From the NCBI GenBank assembly GCA_964624475.1, contig CAZUYC010000069.1, forward strand, positions 62,001-126,000: DNA of 64,000 nucleotides, in the 5' to 3' direction. Origin of the DNA: CAZUYC01 sp964624475 (GTDB taxonomy: Bacteria > Myxococcota_A > UBA9160 > SMWR01). The translations under genes were made by a program, and so were the position numbers. Positions 42,054 through 51,020 of this stretch are shown piece by piece (within the stretch, counting starts at the first letter, position 1; each line of letters begins with the position of its first letter). A model generated the notes under the pieces. The model saw nothing but the letters and a program-made list of their open reading frames with translations, was not told the origin of the DNA and made no database searches.

Positions 42054-43157
42054 CTAGTCCGCCTCGTCCCCGAGCGCCTCGCGGCGGGGGGCCCTGGACC
42101 CTGCGTCCCACGGCCGCAGCGCGTTGCCGAGGATGCTCTGGTACGCCTCGCACGGGGTCCAGCACTGGGGGCACTGGTAGTCCCAGATCTCGCGCTGCAC
42201 GGCCGCCGTCTCGGGGCTCGACCAGATGCGCTCGAGCTCGTAGTCCACCTCGCGCAGGCTCCCGAGCTTGCGGTCGTAGATCGTGCACGGGAAGACGTTG
42301 CCCCACGAGTCCACGAAGCAGGAGGAGCGCAGCGCGTGGCAGCGCATCGGCGTGCGACCGGTCTCGAGGTAGCGCTGCACGCGGCGCAGGTAGGCGTTCT
42401 CGAGGTAGTCGACCGGCCCGATCCCGAACCCGCGCAGCCGGCGATAGGCCTCTGCCGCGGCCGCGAGCGCCTCGGGCGCGACCGCCTTGCGCAGCCCGAG
42501 CTCGAGGTTGCCGAGGTGGAGCTTCGACTCGTGGACGATGTTCACGTGGAAGTCCCGGACCTCGAGATCCGGGACCTCGCGGCGGGCCGCGGCCAAGGCC
42601 TCCGGGAAGTGGTCGACGTTTCCCGCGGACAGCGTCATGCCGAGCACCGCGTGCACCCCGCGGATCTCCCGGAGTCGCCGGAAGGTCTCGATCTGCCGGC
42701 GCCAGCCCCCCGCCACGCCGCGGATGCGGTCGTTGGTCGCCTCGTCCCCGTCCGCGCTCACCGTGATCATGAGCTTCTCGGCGCCCATGCGCGCGATCTC
42801 GCGCGTGTAGGCCACGGTCTGCTCGGTCAGGTAGCCGTTGGTCGGGAAGTGGAGCAGGAGCAGGTCGCGGTTGCTCGCGACGATCGCCTCGCAGATCTCG
42901 ACCAGATCCTTGCGCAGCGTCACCTCGCCGCCGGTGAGATCGATCCAGGAGAAGCGGTTCGAGCGCGCGAAGAAGCGGCGAATCTCGTCGAGCGAGAGCT
43001 CGTCGCGCGGCTTCATCTTCCAGATGTTGCAGGTCTGGCAGCGGTAGTTGCACCAGTAGGTGATGCAGAGCACGAGCTTCATCGGGAAGGCGAGGCGCCC
43101 GAAGTTCGCGCGCGCGGCGCGCGCCGCGAGCTTCGCGTAGGGCCGCAGCCGCGCCAT
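42054..43157 (-). CDS. Radical SAM protein with C-terminal Cys-rich (SPASM-like) region
   Basis: The 367-residue protein has the radical SAM cluster motif C-x3-C-x2-C in CNYRCQTC, followed by FSWIDLTGGEVTLRKDLVE. The C-terminal part has CFVDSWGNVFPCTIYD and CPQCWTPCEAYQ, a SPASM-like auxiliary cluster region. Similar proteins occur in lipopolysaccharide and glycan clusters with unknown reactions. Its ATG overlaps the stop of the GT9 gene (TGATG), so the two are co-translated. It is not PqqE-like beyond the fold, and no other pqq gene is near. Confidence 0.8.
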   Translation of the reverse strand: MARLRPYAKLAARAARANFGRLAFPMKLVLCITYWCNYRCQTCNIWKMKPRDELSLDEIRRFFARSNRFSWIDLTGGEVTLRKDLVEICEAIVASNRDLLLLHFPTNGYLTEQTVAYTREIARMGAEKLMITVSADGDEATNDRIRGVAGGWRRQIETFRRLREIRGVHAVLGMTLSAGNVDHFPEALAAARREVPDLEVRDFHVNIVHESKLHLGNLELGLRKAVAPEALAAAAEAYRRLRGFGIGPVDYLENAYLRRVQRYLETGRTPMRCHALRSSCFVDSWGNVFPCTIYDRKLGSLREVDYELERIWSSPETAAVQREIWDYQCPQCWTPCEAYQSILGNALRPWDAGSRAPRREALGDEAD

Positions 43158-44407
43158 CAGGCCTCCCCTCCCGGCCGAGGCCGCCACCGCTGCTCCGCGT
43201 CGGCTCCGAAGAAGCGCTTCTCGATCGCCTCGAGCACCTGCTCGGTGGTGATCGAGCGGAGGCAGACGGGATCGGAGCAATAGCTCACCTTCAGATTGTA
43301 GTTGGTGAGGCAGGGCGAGCAGTAGAGGTCCCGGTAGAAGACCAGATCCTCGGGGTTGCCGGGACCGTACTGTTGCGGACTCGTCGGGCCGAAGAGCGCC
43401 ACGACCGGCGTGCCGACGGCCGCGGCGAGGTGCATCACCGAGGTGTCGTTGCTGACCACCAGGTGACACGCCTGGAGCAGGGCCAGCAGGTCCCCGATGC
43501 CGAGCCGGTCGCAGGCGTCCACGGCCGGCTGGCGCATCGCGGCCCGCGCCGCACCGACGATCGCGCGCTCCTCCTCGCCGCGTCCGGTCAGGACCACCGC
43601 GGCGCCGTGGCGCTCCGCGAGCGCGTCGGCCAGCGCCGCGAAGCGCTCGACCGGCCAGCGCTTGAGCGGAACCTCGTAGAAGTTGGGGCCGCTCCCCAGG
43701 TGGATGCCGACGATCGGGTAGTGGTCCGCGGGGATCCCGTGCTCGGCGAGGAGCCCGGCCACGCGGGCGCGTTCCTCGGCGAGGACGCTGAAGGACGGGA
43801 GCCGCAGCCGCGCCTCGATCCCGAGCGGGCGCAGCAGGCGCAGGAAGATCTGCCGCATGTGCTCGCCGTCGGTGTAGACGACGCGCGTCGTGTAGAGCCA
43901 GCCGCGGCGCTGCCCATCGGTGTTGAAGCCGATGCGCTCGGGTGCGCCGGAGAGGTAGCCGATCAGCGACGAGAGCTTCAGGAACTGCTCGAAGTCGACG
44001 ACCAGGTCGTAGCGCCGGCCGCGGATCGTGCGGACGGCCGCGCTGAGGCTCCGCACCAGCGCGCGGTAGTCCGTCACCGCGACCCCGAGCACGCGATCCA
44101 CGACGCCGGAGCGCTCGAGGAGGAGGCGGTTGGCGTCGATGGTGAGGAAGTCGATCTCGACCCCCGGCGCCCCGCGGCGCAGCGCGTCGAGCACGGGCAC
44201 GATCATCGTGACGTTGCCGAGGCCGTAGAGCTTGATCGCGAGCACGCGCCGGGGCCGCGGCAGCGGCGCGTCCCGGAGCGGCGGCGTGGTGGCGCGCAGC
44301 GCAGGCTGCGGGGGCCCGCCGAGGCGCGCGCGCAGGCGCGCCACGGCGTAGAGCAGCGCGCAGAGCACGAGCCCCACCGAGCTGTCGATGCGGCGGGAGA
44401 GGCCCAT
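43157..44407 (-). CDS. GT9 heptosyltransferase-like glycosyltransferase
   Basis: The 416-residue protein has the ADP-heptose transferase (GT9) fold. The N-terminal domain has LAIKLYGLGNVTMIVPVLDAL. The C-terminal donor site has VGIHLGSGPN and HLVVSNDTSVMHLAAAVGTP with VALFGPTSP. A short N-terminal hydrophobic stretch (VGLVLCALLYAVARL) may anchor it to the inner membrane. Cysteines near the end (CSPCLTNYNLKVSYCSD) are unusual for WaaC/WaaF enzymes. It should add a sugar to a lipid-linked core. ATG at 44407 (upstream GTG possible). Confidence 0.85.
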   Translation of the reverse strand: MGLSRRIDSSVGLVLCALLYAVARLRARLGGPPQPALRATTPPLRDAPLPRPRRVLAIKLYGLGNVTMIVPVLDALRRGAPGVEIDFLTIDANRLLLERSGVVDRVLGVAVTDYRALVRSLSAAVRTIRGRRYDLVVDFEQFLKLSSLIGYLSGAPERIGFNTDGQRRGWLYTTRVVYTDGEHMRQIFLRLLRPLGIEARLRLPSFSVLAEERARVAGLLAEHGIPADHYPIVGIHLGSGPNFYEVPLKRWPVERFAALADALAERHGAAVVLTGRGEEERAIVGAARAAMRQPAVDACDRLGIGDLLALLQACHLVVSNDTSVMHLAAAVGTPVVALFGPTSPQQYGPGNPEDLVFYRDLYCSPCLTNYNLKVSYCSDPVCLRSITTEQVLEAIEKRFFGADAEQRWRPRPGGEA

Positions 44408-44497
44408 GTCGATCGAGTGCGCCACGCAGTTCCTCCCGGCCACAGGACGGCGTGTGGGCGGCGCCGGCGCGGGCCGGCATGCCCAGAGCGTCGATTC

Positions 44498-44503
44498 TAC
44501 CAT
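44498..44503 (+). promoter_or_regulatory. -10 element TACCAT near start codon
   Basis: TACCAT at 44498-44503 ends 6 nt before the GTG at 44510, matching the window's short-leader pattern. The gap to the divergent GT9 gene is about 100 bp. Confidence 0.45.
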
Positions 44504-44509
44504 GCGCTC

Positions 44510-46210
44510 GTGCGCGCCCCGAACGACGCGAGCGGAGGCAGGAGCCCGCGGGCCCTTGCTCTCGGCGTGGCCCTCCTGCTGGCGCTCGCCGCCGGGCTTC
44601 GCCTCTGGGGCCTCGACGCGGGGCTCCCGAACGTGCTCACGCGCCCCGACGAGATCGAGGTCCTGCGCCAGACGGCGCTCCCCGCGCGCGGCGAGCTGCG
44701 CCTCGCCTGGAGCGTCTATCCGAACGCCTACGTCTACCTCACCTGGCTCTGGGGCGAGGCGGCGCTGCGGGCGGCGCAGGCCCTCGGCGGTCCGACCGGC
44801 GTCGGGTACGCCGAGCGGCTCGCGCGCGATCCGGCAGGCGTCCTGCTCCTCGCACGCGGACTCTCGGTCGCGGCGGGGGTCGCGACCGTCGGGCTCCTCG
44901 TCGCGATCTCGCGCCGTCCGCTCGGCGATGCCGCGGCGCTCGGCGCGGGGCTGCTCCTCGCCACGAGCTTCCTCCACGCGCGCGACAGCCACTTCGTGAA
45001 GCCCGAGGCGCTGCTGGGTCTTTGCGTCGTCCTGGCCCTCGGCGCGATGCTGCCGCTGGCGCGACAGGCGAGCTCGGCGCGCGGCGCGCTCGCCGGGCTC
45101 GCCGTGGGTGCCGCCACGGCGGCGAAGTATCCCGGCGTCGTGCTGCTCGTCCCGGCGTGGTTCGCCGCCGCCTGGGGCTCGCGGAATCGGGGCTGGCGCC
45201 GACTCCTGAACGCCCCGACCCTCGCGCTCGCCGCGGCCGCCGCGCTCTTCTTCTTCGCGACCTCGCCGCAGACCCTCTTCGATCCGACCACGCGGGCCGC
45301 CGTGATGCGCATCCCCGGGCTCGTCTTCCCGCAGCTCTTCCCGCAGCTGCTCGCGGGCGCGACCGAGCTCATGCACCCGGCCTTCGAGGGCCCCGGCCCC
45401 TCGCCCTACGCCGGGCCGGGCGCCCTCGGCGCCGCCGTCTACCACGCGCGCTTTTCGCTCTGGTACGGCGCGGGGTGCCTCGCGACCCTGCTCGCGCCCG
45501 TCGCCGTCGCGTGGGGCTTCGCGAGCCGGAGTCCGCTCCCGACCCTCGCGGCGCTGCTGTGCGCCGTCTGGTACGCGGTGATCTCCGCCTCGCCCGTGCA
45601 CCTGGCGCGCTACGCGACGCCGATGCTGGCGCCGCTGCTCCTGCTCGAGGCGGGTCTGCTCGCCGCCGCGGCGCGCCGCTTCGCCCCGCGCGCGCCGCGC
45701 GCGGCCTTCGCCGCCGCGATCGCGCTCGTCGCGGCCGAGCCCCTGGCCTCGGCGCTGGCCCACGACCGCATCCTGGCCCGTCCGGATACGCGCGTCCTCG
45801 CCAGCGAGTGGATGCGGCGGCATCTCCCGGTCGGCGCCCGCGTCGCCGTGCACGGGACGCGCTTCTGGCCCTGGGGCGAGCCCGGGATTCCGCCGCGCGC
45901 CCGGCGCGTACCCGCGGCGGCCGACGCGGCCTCCCTCGAGGCAGCCGGCGCGAGCCACCTCGTCGTGCACGACCACCCGCTCTTCTGGTCGAGCGCGGAC
46001 GCCGGAGCCCTGGCGGCGCTCGCGCCGCAGCTGCACCTCGTCGCCGAGCTCGTGCCCTACCCCGCCGGCGCGCGCCCCGTCTTCGAGACGGCGGACGCCT
46101 ACTACGCGCCCTTCGCCGGCTTCTGCGGCGTCGAGCGCGCCGGCCCGAGGGTGCGCATCTACGAGCTCCGCTCCGGCGCGCGTCGCCGCCCGCAAGTCGG
46201 GCGGCTATAG
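44510..46210 (+). CDS. GT39/PMT-like membrane glycosyltransferase
   Basis: The 566-residue protein begins with a helix (LALGVALLLALAAGLRLWGL). Its first loop has NVLTRPDEIEVLRQTALPA, with the acidic DE of the dolichyl-phosphate-mannose-dependent GT39/ArnT type. About 10-12 membrane helices follow. The C-terminal ~110 residues are soluble. It is expected to transfer a sugar from a polyprenyl phosphate to an acceptor at the periplasmic face. The GTG start is chosen from the TACCAT element 6 nt upstream. It is followed closely by the epimerase gene. Confidence 0.75.
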   Translation: MRAPNDASGGRSPRALALGVALLLALAAGLRLWGLDAGLPNVLTRPDEIEVLRQTALPARGELRLAWSVYPNAYVYLTWLWGEAALRAAQALGGPTGVGYAERLARDPAGVLLLARGLSVAAGVATVGLLVAISRRPLGDAAALGAGLLLATSFLHARDSHFVKPEALLGLCVVLALGAMLPLARQASSARGALAGLAVGAATAAKYPGVVLLVPAWFAAAWGSRNRGWRRLLNAPTLALAAAAALFFFATSPQTLFDPTTRAAVMRIPGLVFPQLFPQLLAGATELMHPAFEGPGPSPYAGPGALGAAVYHARFSLWYGAGCLATLLAPVAVAWGFASRSPLPTLAALLCAVWYAVISASPVHLARYATPMLAPLLLLEAGLLAAAARRFAPRAPRAAFAAAIALVAAEPLASALAHDRILARPDTRVLASEWMRRHLPVGARVAVHGTRFWPWGEPGIPPRARRVPAAADAASLEAAGASHLVVHDHPLFWSSADAGALAALAPQLHLVAELVPYPAGARPVFETADAYYAPFAGFCGVERAGPRVRIYELRSGARRRPQVGRL

Positions 46211-46237
46211 GTGTGCGACCGATCGCGCGGGAGGGCC

Positions 46238-47296
46238 ATGTCGAGCCTCGTCACGGGATCCTCGGGCCTGCTCGGCGGCTGCCTGGTGCAGCGCCTGCTC
46301 GAGCGCGGCGAGGCGCCGCGCCTGCTCGACCTCGAGCCCGCGGGCGAGGGCCACCCGGCCGCCGGCGCCGGGCTCGACTTCGTCCGCGACGACCTCGCCG
46401 ACCCCGATCGCGTGGCGGGGGCCGCCTCCGGCTGCGAGGTCATCTACCACCTCGCCGCCGCTCAGCGCATGAAGCCGCAGTTCGACGCCTGGAGCGAGGC
46501 GGAGGTCCTGCGCCGCAACACGGCGGCGGTCCGCTTCGTACTCGCCGCGGCACGCCGCTCTGGCGTGCGCCGGGTGGTCTTCGTGTCGAGCTCGGGGATC
46601 TACGGCATCCCGCGCCAGCTCCCGTGCCGCGAGGACCACCCGACGCTCGCGCTCGGGGCCTACGGCCGCTCCAAGATCGAGGCCGAGGAGCTCTGCCGGG
46701 CCGCGCTCCGCGAGGGGCAGGACGTCGCGGTCCTGCGCCCGATGAGCCTCGTCGGGCCCCGGATGAGCGGGATCTTCCCGATCCTCTTCGAGTGGGTGCG
46801 GCGCGGTCAGCCCGTCTTCCTGCTCGGCTCCGGGGCGAACCGCGTGCAGGCGTCGAGCGCGTGGGACGTCGCCGACGCGTGCCTCGCCGCCGCGACGAGC
46901 CCCGCCGCGTGCGGCCGCGCCTACAACGTCGCGGCCGAGCCGGCGGGGGTGCCGAGCGTGCTCGAGGAGGTGCGCGCCCTCGTCGCGCACGCCGGAACGG
47001 GCTCGCCCGTCGTGCGGATCCCGGCCTTCGCTCTCCGCAGCGCCGCTCGCGCGCTCCACCTCGTGGGCCTCTCGCCGATCGTCCCCGAGCACTACCTGCT
47101 CGCGGACAAGGACTACCTGCTCGACATCTCCGCCGCGCAGCGCGATCTCGATTATCGACCGCGCTACGACAACGTCCGCATGCTCCTCGAGGCCTACGAC
47201 TGGTACGCGAGCGCCGGCCCGGCCTGGCGCCCCGCCCCGCACCCGATCCTGCGGCTCATCGACCGCGTGGTCCCGGCTCGGGTGCGCGCCGCATAG
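46238..47296 (+). CDS. NAD(P)-dependent nucleotide-sugar epimerase/dehydratase (extended SDR)
   Basis: The 352-residue protein has the Rossmann motif TGSSGLLGGCL, FVSSSGIYG and the catalytic Tyr-x3-Lys in YGRSK, with RPMSLVGPRM after it. This is the extended SDR family acting on UDP/GDP/dTDP-sugars or on sterol-like substrates (3-beta-HSD subgroup). The ATG at 46238 has GGGAGGG directly upstream; a GTG at 46211 would add 9 residues. It is downstream of the GT39-like gene and likely supplies or modifies a sugar for the region. Confidence 0.85.
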   Translation: MSSLVTGSSGLLGGCLVQRLLERGEAPRLLDLEPAGEGHPAAGAGLDFVRDDLADPDRVAGAASGCEVIYHLAAAQRMKPQFDAWSEAEVLRRNTAAVRFVLAAARRSGVRRVVFVSSSGIYGIPRQLPCREDHPTLALGAYGRSKIEAEELCRAALREGQDVAVLRPMSLVGPRMSGIFPILFEWVRRGQPVFLLGSGANRVQASSAWDVADACLAAATSPAACGRAYNVAAEPAGVPSVLEEVRALVAHAGTGSPVVRIPAFALRSAARALHLVGLSPIVPEHYLLADKDYLLDISAAQRDLDYRPRYDNVRMLLEAYDWYASAGPAWRPAPHPILRLIDRVVPARVRAA

Positions 47297-47395
47297 GCTC
47301 GGCAGGCGGGGGCGCCGCCGCGCTCTCGCGCCGCCCCGCGTGCGGGCTATTCTCGGGGCCCGCCGGGGAAGGACCCGGCAAGGAGGGGCGAATCG

Positions 47396-47725
47396 ATGAT
47401 GGGGAACACGGGCACGGTCTGGCTCGCGGCCGCCGCGGCATCGCTGGCGCTCGCGTGCGGCGGCGAGGAATCCCGACCGGAGGCCGCGGCAGGCGCGCCG
47501 GCGGCACCGGCGGCGGCGGCGCCCGCGGCGGCGGCGCCCGCGGACCCGACCGCGATCTTCCAGGGCATGTACGAGTGGGATGCGACCGCAGGCGCCCCGC
47601 GCGACCTCGCGGCCGACTCGGCGGAGTGCCAGTCGCTGGTTACCGGTCAGGGTCTCTCCGGCGTGGCGCAACACATCCAGTGCATGCAGCAAAAGGGTTG
47701 GAAGACGCGTCAGCCGGCCTCCTGA
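47396..47725 (+). CDS. Small Ala/Pro-rich lipoprotein
   Basis: The 109-residue product has a lipoprotein signal (AAASLALACGG). A low-complexity Ala/Pro linker follows, then a compact end with two Cys (AECQSLVTGQGLSGVAQHIQ and CMQQKGW). The two Cys could form a disulfide. The ATG at 47396 is preceded by AAGGAGGGG, the clearest Shine-Dalgarno sequence in this part. Unknown family; convergent with the next gene (25 bp gap). Confidence 0.75.
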   Translation: MMGNTGTVWLAAAAASLALACGGEESRPEAAAGAPAAPAAAAPAAAAPADPTAIFQGMYEWDATAGAPRDLAADSAECQSLVTGQGLSGVAQHIQCMQQKGWKTRQPAS

Positions 47726-47750
47726 GCGGAGCGCCGCCCGCGCGGCTCGT

Positions 47751-50700
47751 CTAGTCGACGTAGCCGAGCTCGCGAAGCTGCATGCGCAGCTCGGGGCCGA
47801 GTTCGTCCCCCGCGGAGGCGGCCGGAGGTGTGCCCCGGCCCGCCAGATAGCGATCGATCAGGGTCGCGGCGCGGGTCGCCTCCTCGGCCGGAACCGGCAT
47901 GGGCGAGCGCTCGTCGGGATCCGCTGCCAGGTCGTAGGCAAGCGGGGGAAGGGCGGGCCCCTGCGCCGGGCGGTGCAGGATGATCTTGCGCCCGGGCGAG
48001 CGCAGGGCGAAGAGCGGCGGGCTCCAGCGCTCGGCCGCCAGCGGCTGCGTCCAGCGGTGATCGGAGCGCGCCTCCGCGAGCAGCGTGCGATCGGCGCCGG
48101 GATCGACGCCCCGCAGCAGCGGGAGCAGGCTCCTTCCGTCGAGCCCGGCCGGGAGCGGTACGCCGGACAGCTCGAGCAGCGTCGGGGCGACGTCGATCAG
48201 CGAGACGGGCGTCGCGATCCGGCGGCCCGCCGGGATCCGTCCGGGGCCCCACAGGACGAGCGGCACGCGCAGGACCTCCTCGTGCAGGGAGGCTCCATGC
48301 TGCCACTCGCCGTGCTCGCCGAAGGCTTCGCCGTGATCGGAGGTCACGACCGCGACGAGACCCGAAGCCGCCGACGCGGTCCGGAGCGCCTCGAAGAGCC
48401 CGCGCAGCTCGTCGTCGACGCAGCGGATCTCCCTCTCATAGGCGTCGAGCAGCCTCGCGCCGCCCGCCGCCGCGGCCGGCCCGCCGAGCCGCGCCGCGCA
48501 GTCCTCGCGCGGCGCGTAGGGCGCGTGCACCTCGTAGGTGTGGACGAAGAGGAAGAACGGGGCGCTGGGCGCGCGGGCGAGCCAGCGGCGCGCCTGCGCG
48601 AAGGTGACGCGGGCGCTGCGGGGGGCTCCGGGTGCGCTGCGGTTCTCGGTGTATTCGGCGAAGCCCTCGCCGAAGCCGCGGCGGCGGATCAGGAAGCCGT
48701 TCTCGGTGAACGCCGCGGTGCGATAGCCCGCCTCGCGCAGCCGGGCCGCGATGGTGACGGCGGCGGGATCCTTCCAGGCCGTACCGACGACGAGCCCGTG
48801 GCGGATCGGATAGAGGCCCGTGAAGAGGCTCATGTGGGAGGGGCTCGTGGTGACGGCCGCGGTGATCGCCTGCTCGAAGAGGCTCCCGTCGGCGGCGAGC
48901 GTATCGAGGAATGGCGCCGTGTCGCGCCGATGGCCGTAGCTGCGGAGGCTCTTCGCACGCAGGGTGTCGAGCGAGACGATCAGCAGGCTCGGGCGTGCGG
49001 GGCTCTCGCCGGGGACGAACACGGTCGGGTCGCTCCACAGCGGAAGGAGGACAGCGTCGGAGGTGTCTCCGCGCGCGGAGAATTCGAGCGTGAGATCGCG
49101 GCCCGCGTGCTCGGCCAGGTCGACCCGCGCGTCGATCCAGCCCGTCGCGGTCTCCGGATCGAGCCTCGCCGCGAAGATCTCCCGGCCCTCCGCGCGCACC
49201 GCGAAGCGCACGGGCGAGGCTCCGGCCTCGCGCGCCTCCTCGCGCAGCCCGTAGCCGAAGTCGAGCACGGCTCCGGGTGGAACGCGCAGCGAGGCACGCC
49301 AGGCGACCTCGCCACCCCCCGGCAGCGCTAGCGCGCTTACCTCGAGCCGGAACGGAGGCGCTCCGGCGAAGTCCGCCAGACGCTCCAGCGGGACGCTCGG
49401 AGCGCCCTTCCCACGCTCGACGCGGACGGGAACGGCGAGGGACGCATCCTGCAGCGCCGCGGGCGCGCGCCCGCCGACGTCCCGCCACACGCGATAGCGC
49501 AGCAGGACCCGGGGCACGCCGTCCAGCTCGGCGGGGAGCGCCACGCGCCGGGGAAGGGCCTGCCCCGCGTGGAAGGTGCGGCGCAGCAGCGACTGCGCCT
49601 CCGGTCCGGTCGCGAGCCGGGTCTCGGCGCCGATGCCGATCGGTACCGGCTCGGCGAGCAGGTGGCGCGGGGCCAGGAGCTCGGGATCCGGCCCGCAGGC
49701 GAGCGCGCCGAAGGCGATCGTGAGGACCAGCGCCCGCCTGGCCGCGCCGCCGGCCCGCGGCTTCGCGAGGGCTCCCGCAGCGATCGCCAGGAACGGCAGC
49801 AGCGGCGCATGGTAGCGCGGATATCCCGGAAACAGGGTCAGGTGGAGAGCGACGAAGACGCCGATCGTGAGCGGCACCACGAGGGCGGTACGGTCCCGCG
49901 AACGCAGCACTCGGCTCATGCCCGCGAGAGCGAGCAGCAAGAGCCCGAAGAAATACGCGTCCGCGAGGGTGGAGACGGGTCCGATCCAGCTCGGCGAGGC
50001 GTGCCCGCGCCGCGGTCGGCCGATCGTCAGGCCCTCGTGGCCGCTGCCGAAGAAGTGCCGCGCTCGCGCGGGCAGCAGCCGCAGCTCGTGCTCCGGGTGC
50101 GTGAGCATGTAGTCGAGCGATCGACGCGTGAAGACCCGCATCAGCTCTACCTCGAGCTCGGGCTCCGGCAGGTGTCCGAGGCTCCGGGTGATGCGGTGTC
50201 GATAGGCTTTGGCTACGGGCGAGGGGCTCCCCGTTTCGTAAGGCGAGTGCGCATGGGCCAGGGTGCGCCCGAGGGACGACGCCACGACGATCGGGTAGCC
50301 GAGGTGCAGCGCGTTGCGCACGGTCCAGGGGGCGAGGACCAGCACCAGCCCCAGGAGCAGGGGCGCCGCCCTCGCGAGCGCGGCGCGCACGGATCGGGTG
50401 GTGGCGAGCCCTACGGCCACCGGCACCGCCGGCCAGGCGAGGGCGATCCCGCGGGTCAGGGCCACGAGGCCGATCGCGCAGCCGAGCAGCCACCACGCGG
50501 CGGGCCCGGGCTCCGGGCGGCGCTGGTCGAGCCGGACGAAGAGGAAGGTGAGGCCGCAGAGTCCCGCGCCGAACGCCGGCTCGCTCAGCAGCAGATTGCT
50601 GTAGAAGATGTCATCGGGGCACGCGGCGAAGAGCGCCGCGGCGGTCATCCCCGCGCGCCACCCGAACAGACGCCTGCCGATGGCGTAGCTGAAGAAGGTG

Positions 50701-51020
50701 GTGCACGCGCCCAGGAACGCGTTCGCGAGCTGTCCCGCGAGGACGCTGCCCCCGCTCGCCGCGAAGACGGCCGCGAGCAGCGCGGGATAGACCGGCGGCC
50801 ACACCGCCGTCGGAGTGCCGTCCAGACGAGTCATCCCATGGCCGCCGGCGATCTGGAGCGCGGTCTGGTAGTACCAGAGCTCGTCGTAGGCGAGGGCGCC
50901 GCCCCGATCGGGGGCCGCCAGCACTACCCAGGTGGCCCGCAGGGCGAAGGCGAGGAGCAGCAGCGCAGCCAGCGCGGCGGCCTCGGCGCGGCGTCCGACT
51001 TCCTCGCCCGAGGAGCTCAC
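47751..51020 (-). CDS. GT-C membrane domain fused to sulfatase/alkaline-phosphatase-fold domain
   Basis: The 1089-residue protein joins two enzymes. Residues 1-~490 form ~10 membrane helices with a GT39-like first loop (ALAYDELWYYQTALQIAGG). Residues ~490-640 are a beta-rich linker. Residues ~640-1089 have the sulfatase fold: LLIVSLDTLRAKSLRSYGH, TTSPSHMSLFTGLYP and VVTSDHGEAFGEHGEWQHG. The sulfatase C-x-P-x-R site reads Thr725-Ser-Pro-Ser-His729, so formylglycine chemistry is impossible. A Thr nucleophile is what phosphoethanolamine and glycerophosphate transferases use. A periplasmic glycosylation plus phospho-group transfer enzyme is plausible. The GTG start overlaps the upstream stop (GTGA). 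Confidence 0.8.
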   Translation of the reverse strand: MSSSGEEVGRRAEAAALAALLLLAFALRATWVVLAAPDRGGALAYDELWYYQTALQIAGGHGMTRLDGTPTAVWPPVYPALLAAVFAASGGSVLAGQLANAFLGACTTFFSYAIGRRLFGWRAGMTAAALFAACPDDIFYSNLLLSEPAFGAGLCGLTFLFVRLDQRRPEPGPAAWWLLGCAIGLVALTRGIALAWPAVPVAVGLATTRSVRAALARAAPLLLGLVLVLAPWTVRNALHLGYPIVVASSLGRTLAHAHSPYETGSPSPVAKAYRHRITRSLGHLPEPELEVELMRVFTRRSLDYMLTHPEHELRLLPARARHFFGSGHEGLTIGRPRRGHASPSWIGPVSTLADAYFFGLLLLALAGMSRVLRSRDRTALVVPLTIGVFVALHLTLFPGYPRYHAPLLPFLAIAAGALAKPRAGGAARRALVLTIAFGALACGPDPELLAPRHLLAEPVPIGIGAETRLATGPEAQSLLRRTFHAGQALPRRVALPAELDGVPRVLLRYRVWRDVGGRAPAALQDASLAVPVRVERGKGAPSVPLERLADFAGAPPFRLEVSALALPGGGEVAWRASLRVPPGAVLDFGYGLREEAREAGASPVRFAVRAEGREIFAARLDPETATGWIDARVDLAEHAGRDLTLEFSARGDTSDAVLLPLWSDPTVFVPGESPARPSLLIVSLDTLRAKSLRSYGHRRDTAPFLDTLAADGSLFEQAITAAVTTSPSHMSLFTGLYPIRHGLVVGTAWKDPAAVTIAARLREAGYRTAAFTENGFLIRRRGFGEGFAEYTENRSAPGAPRSARVTFAQARRWLARAPSAPFFLFVHTYEVHAPYAPREDCAARLGGPAAAAGGARLLDAYEREIRCVDDELRGLFEALRTASAASGLVAVVTSDHGEAFGEHGEWQHGASLHEEVLRVPLVLWGPGRIPAGRRIATPVSLIDVAPTLLELSGVPLPAGLDGRSLLPLLRGVDPGADRTLLAEARSDHRWTQPLAAERWSPPLFALRSPGRKIILHRPAQGPALPPLAYDLAADPDERSPMPVPAEEATRAATLIDRYLAGRGTPPAASAGDELGPELRMQLRELGYVD

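Noticed and set aside
42054..43157. PqqE partner for the PqqA-like peptide
   Set aside because: It is a radical SAM protein with a SPASM-like end, but it is translationally coupled to a GT9 gene 42 kb away from the peptide and lacks a PqqD/PqqC neighbour. A glycan-cluster role fits better.
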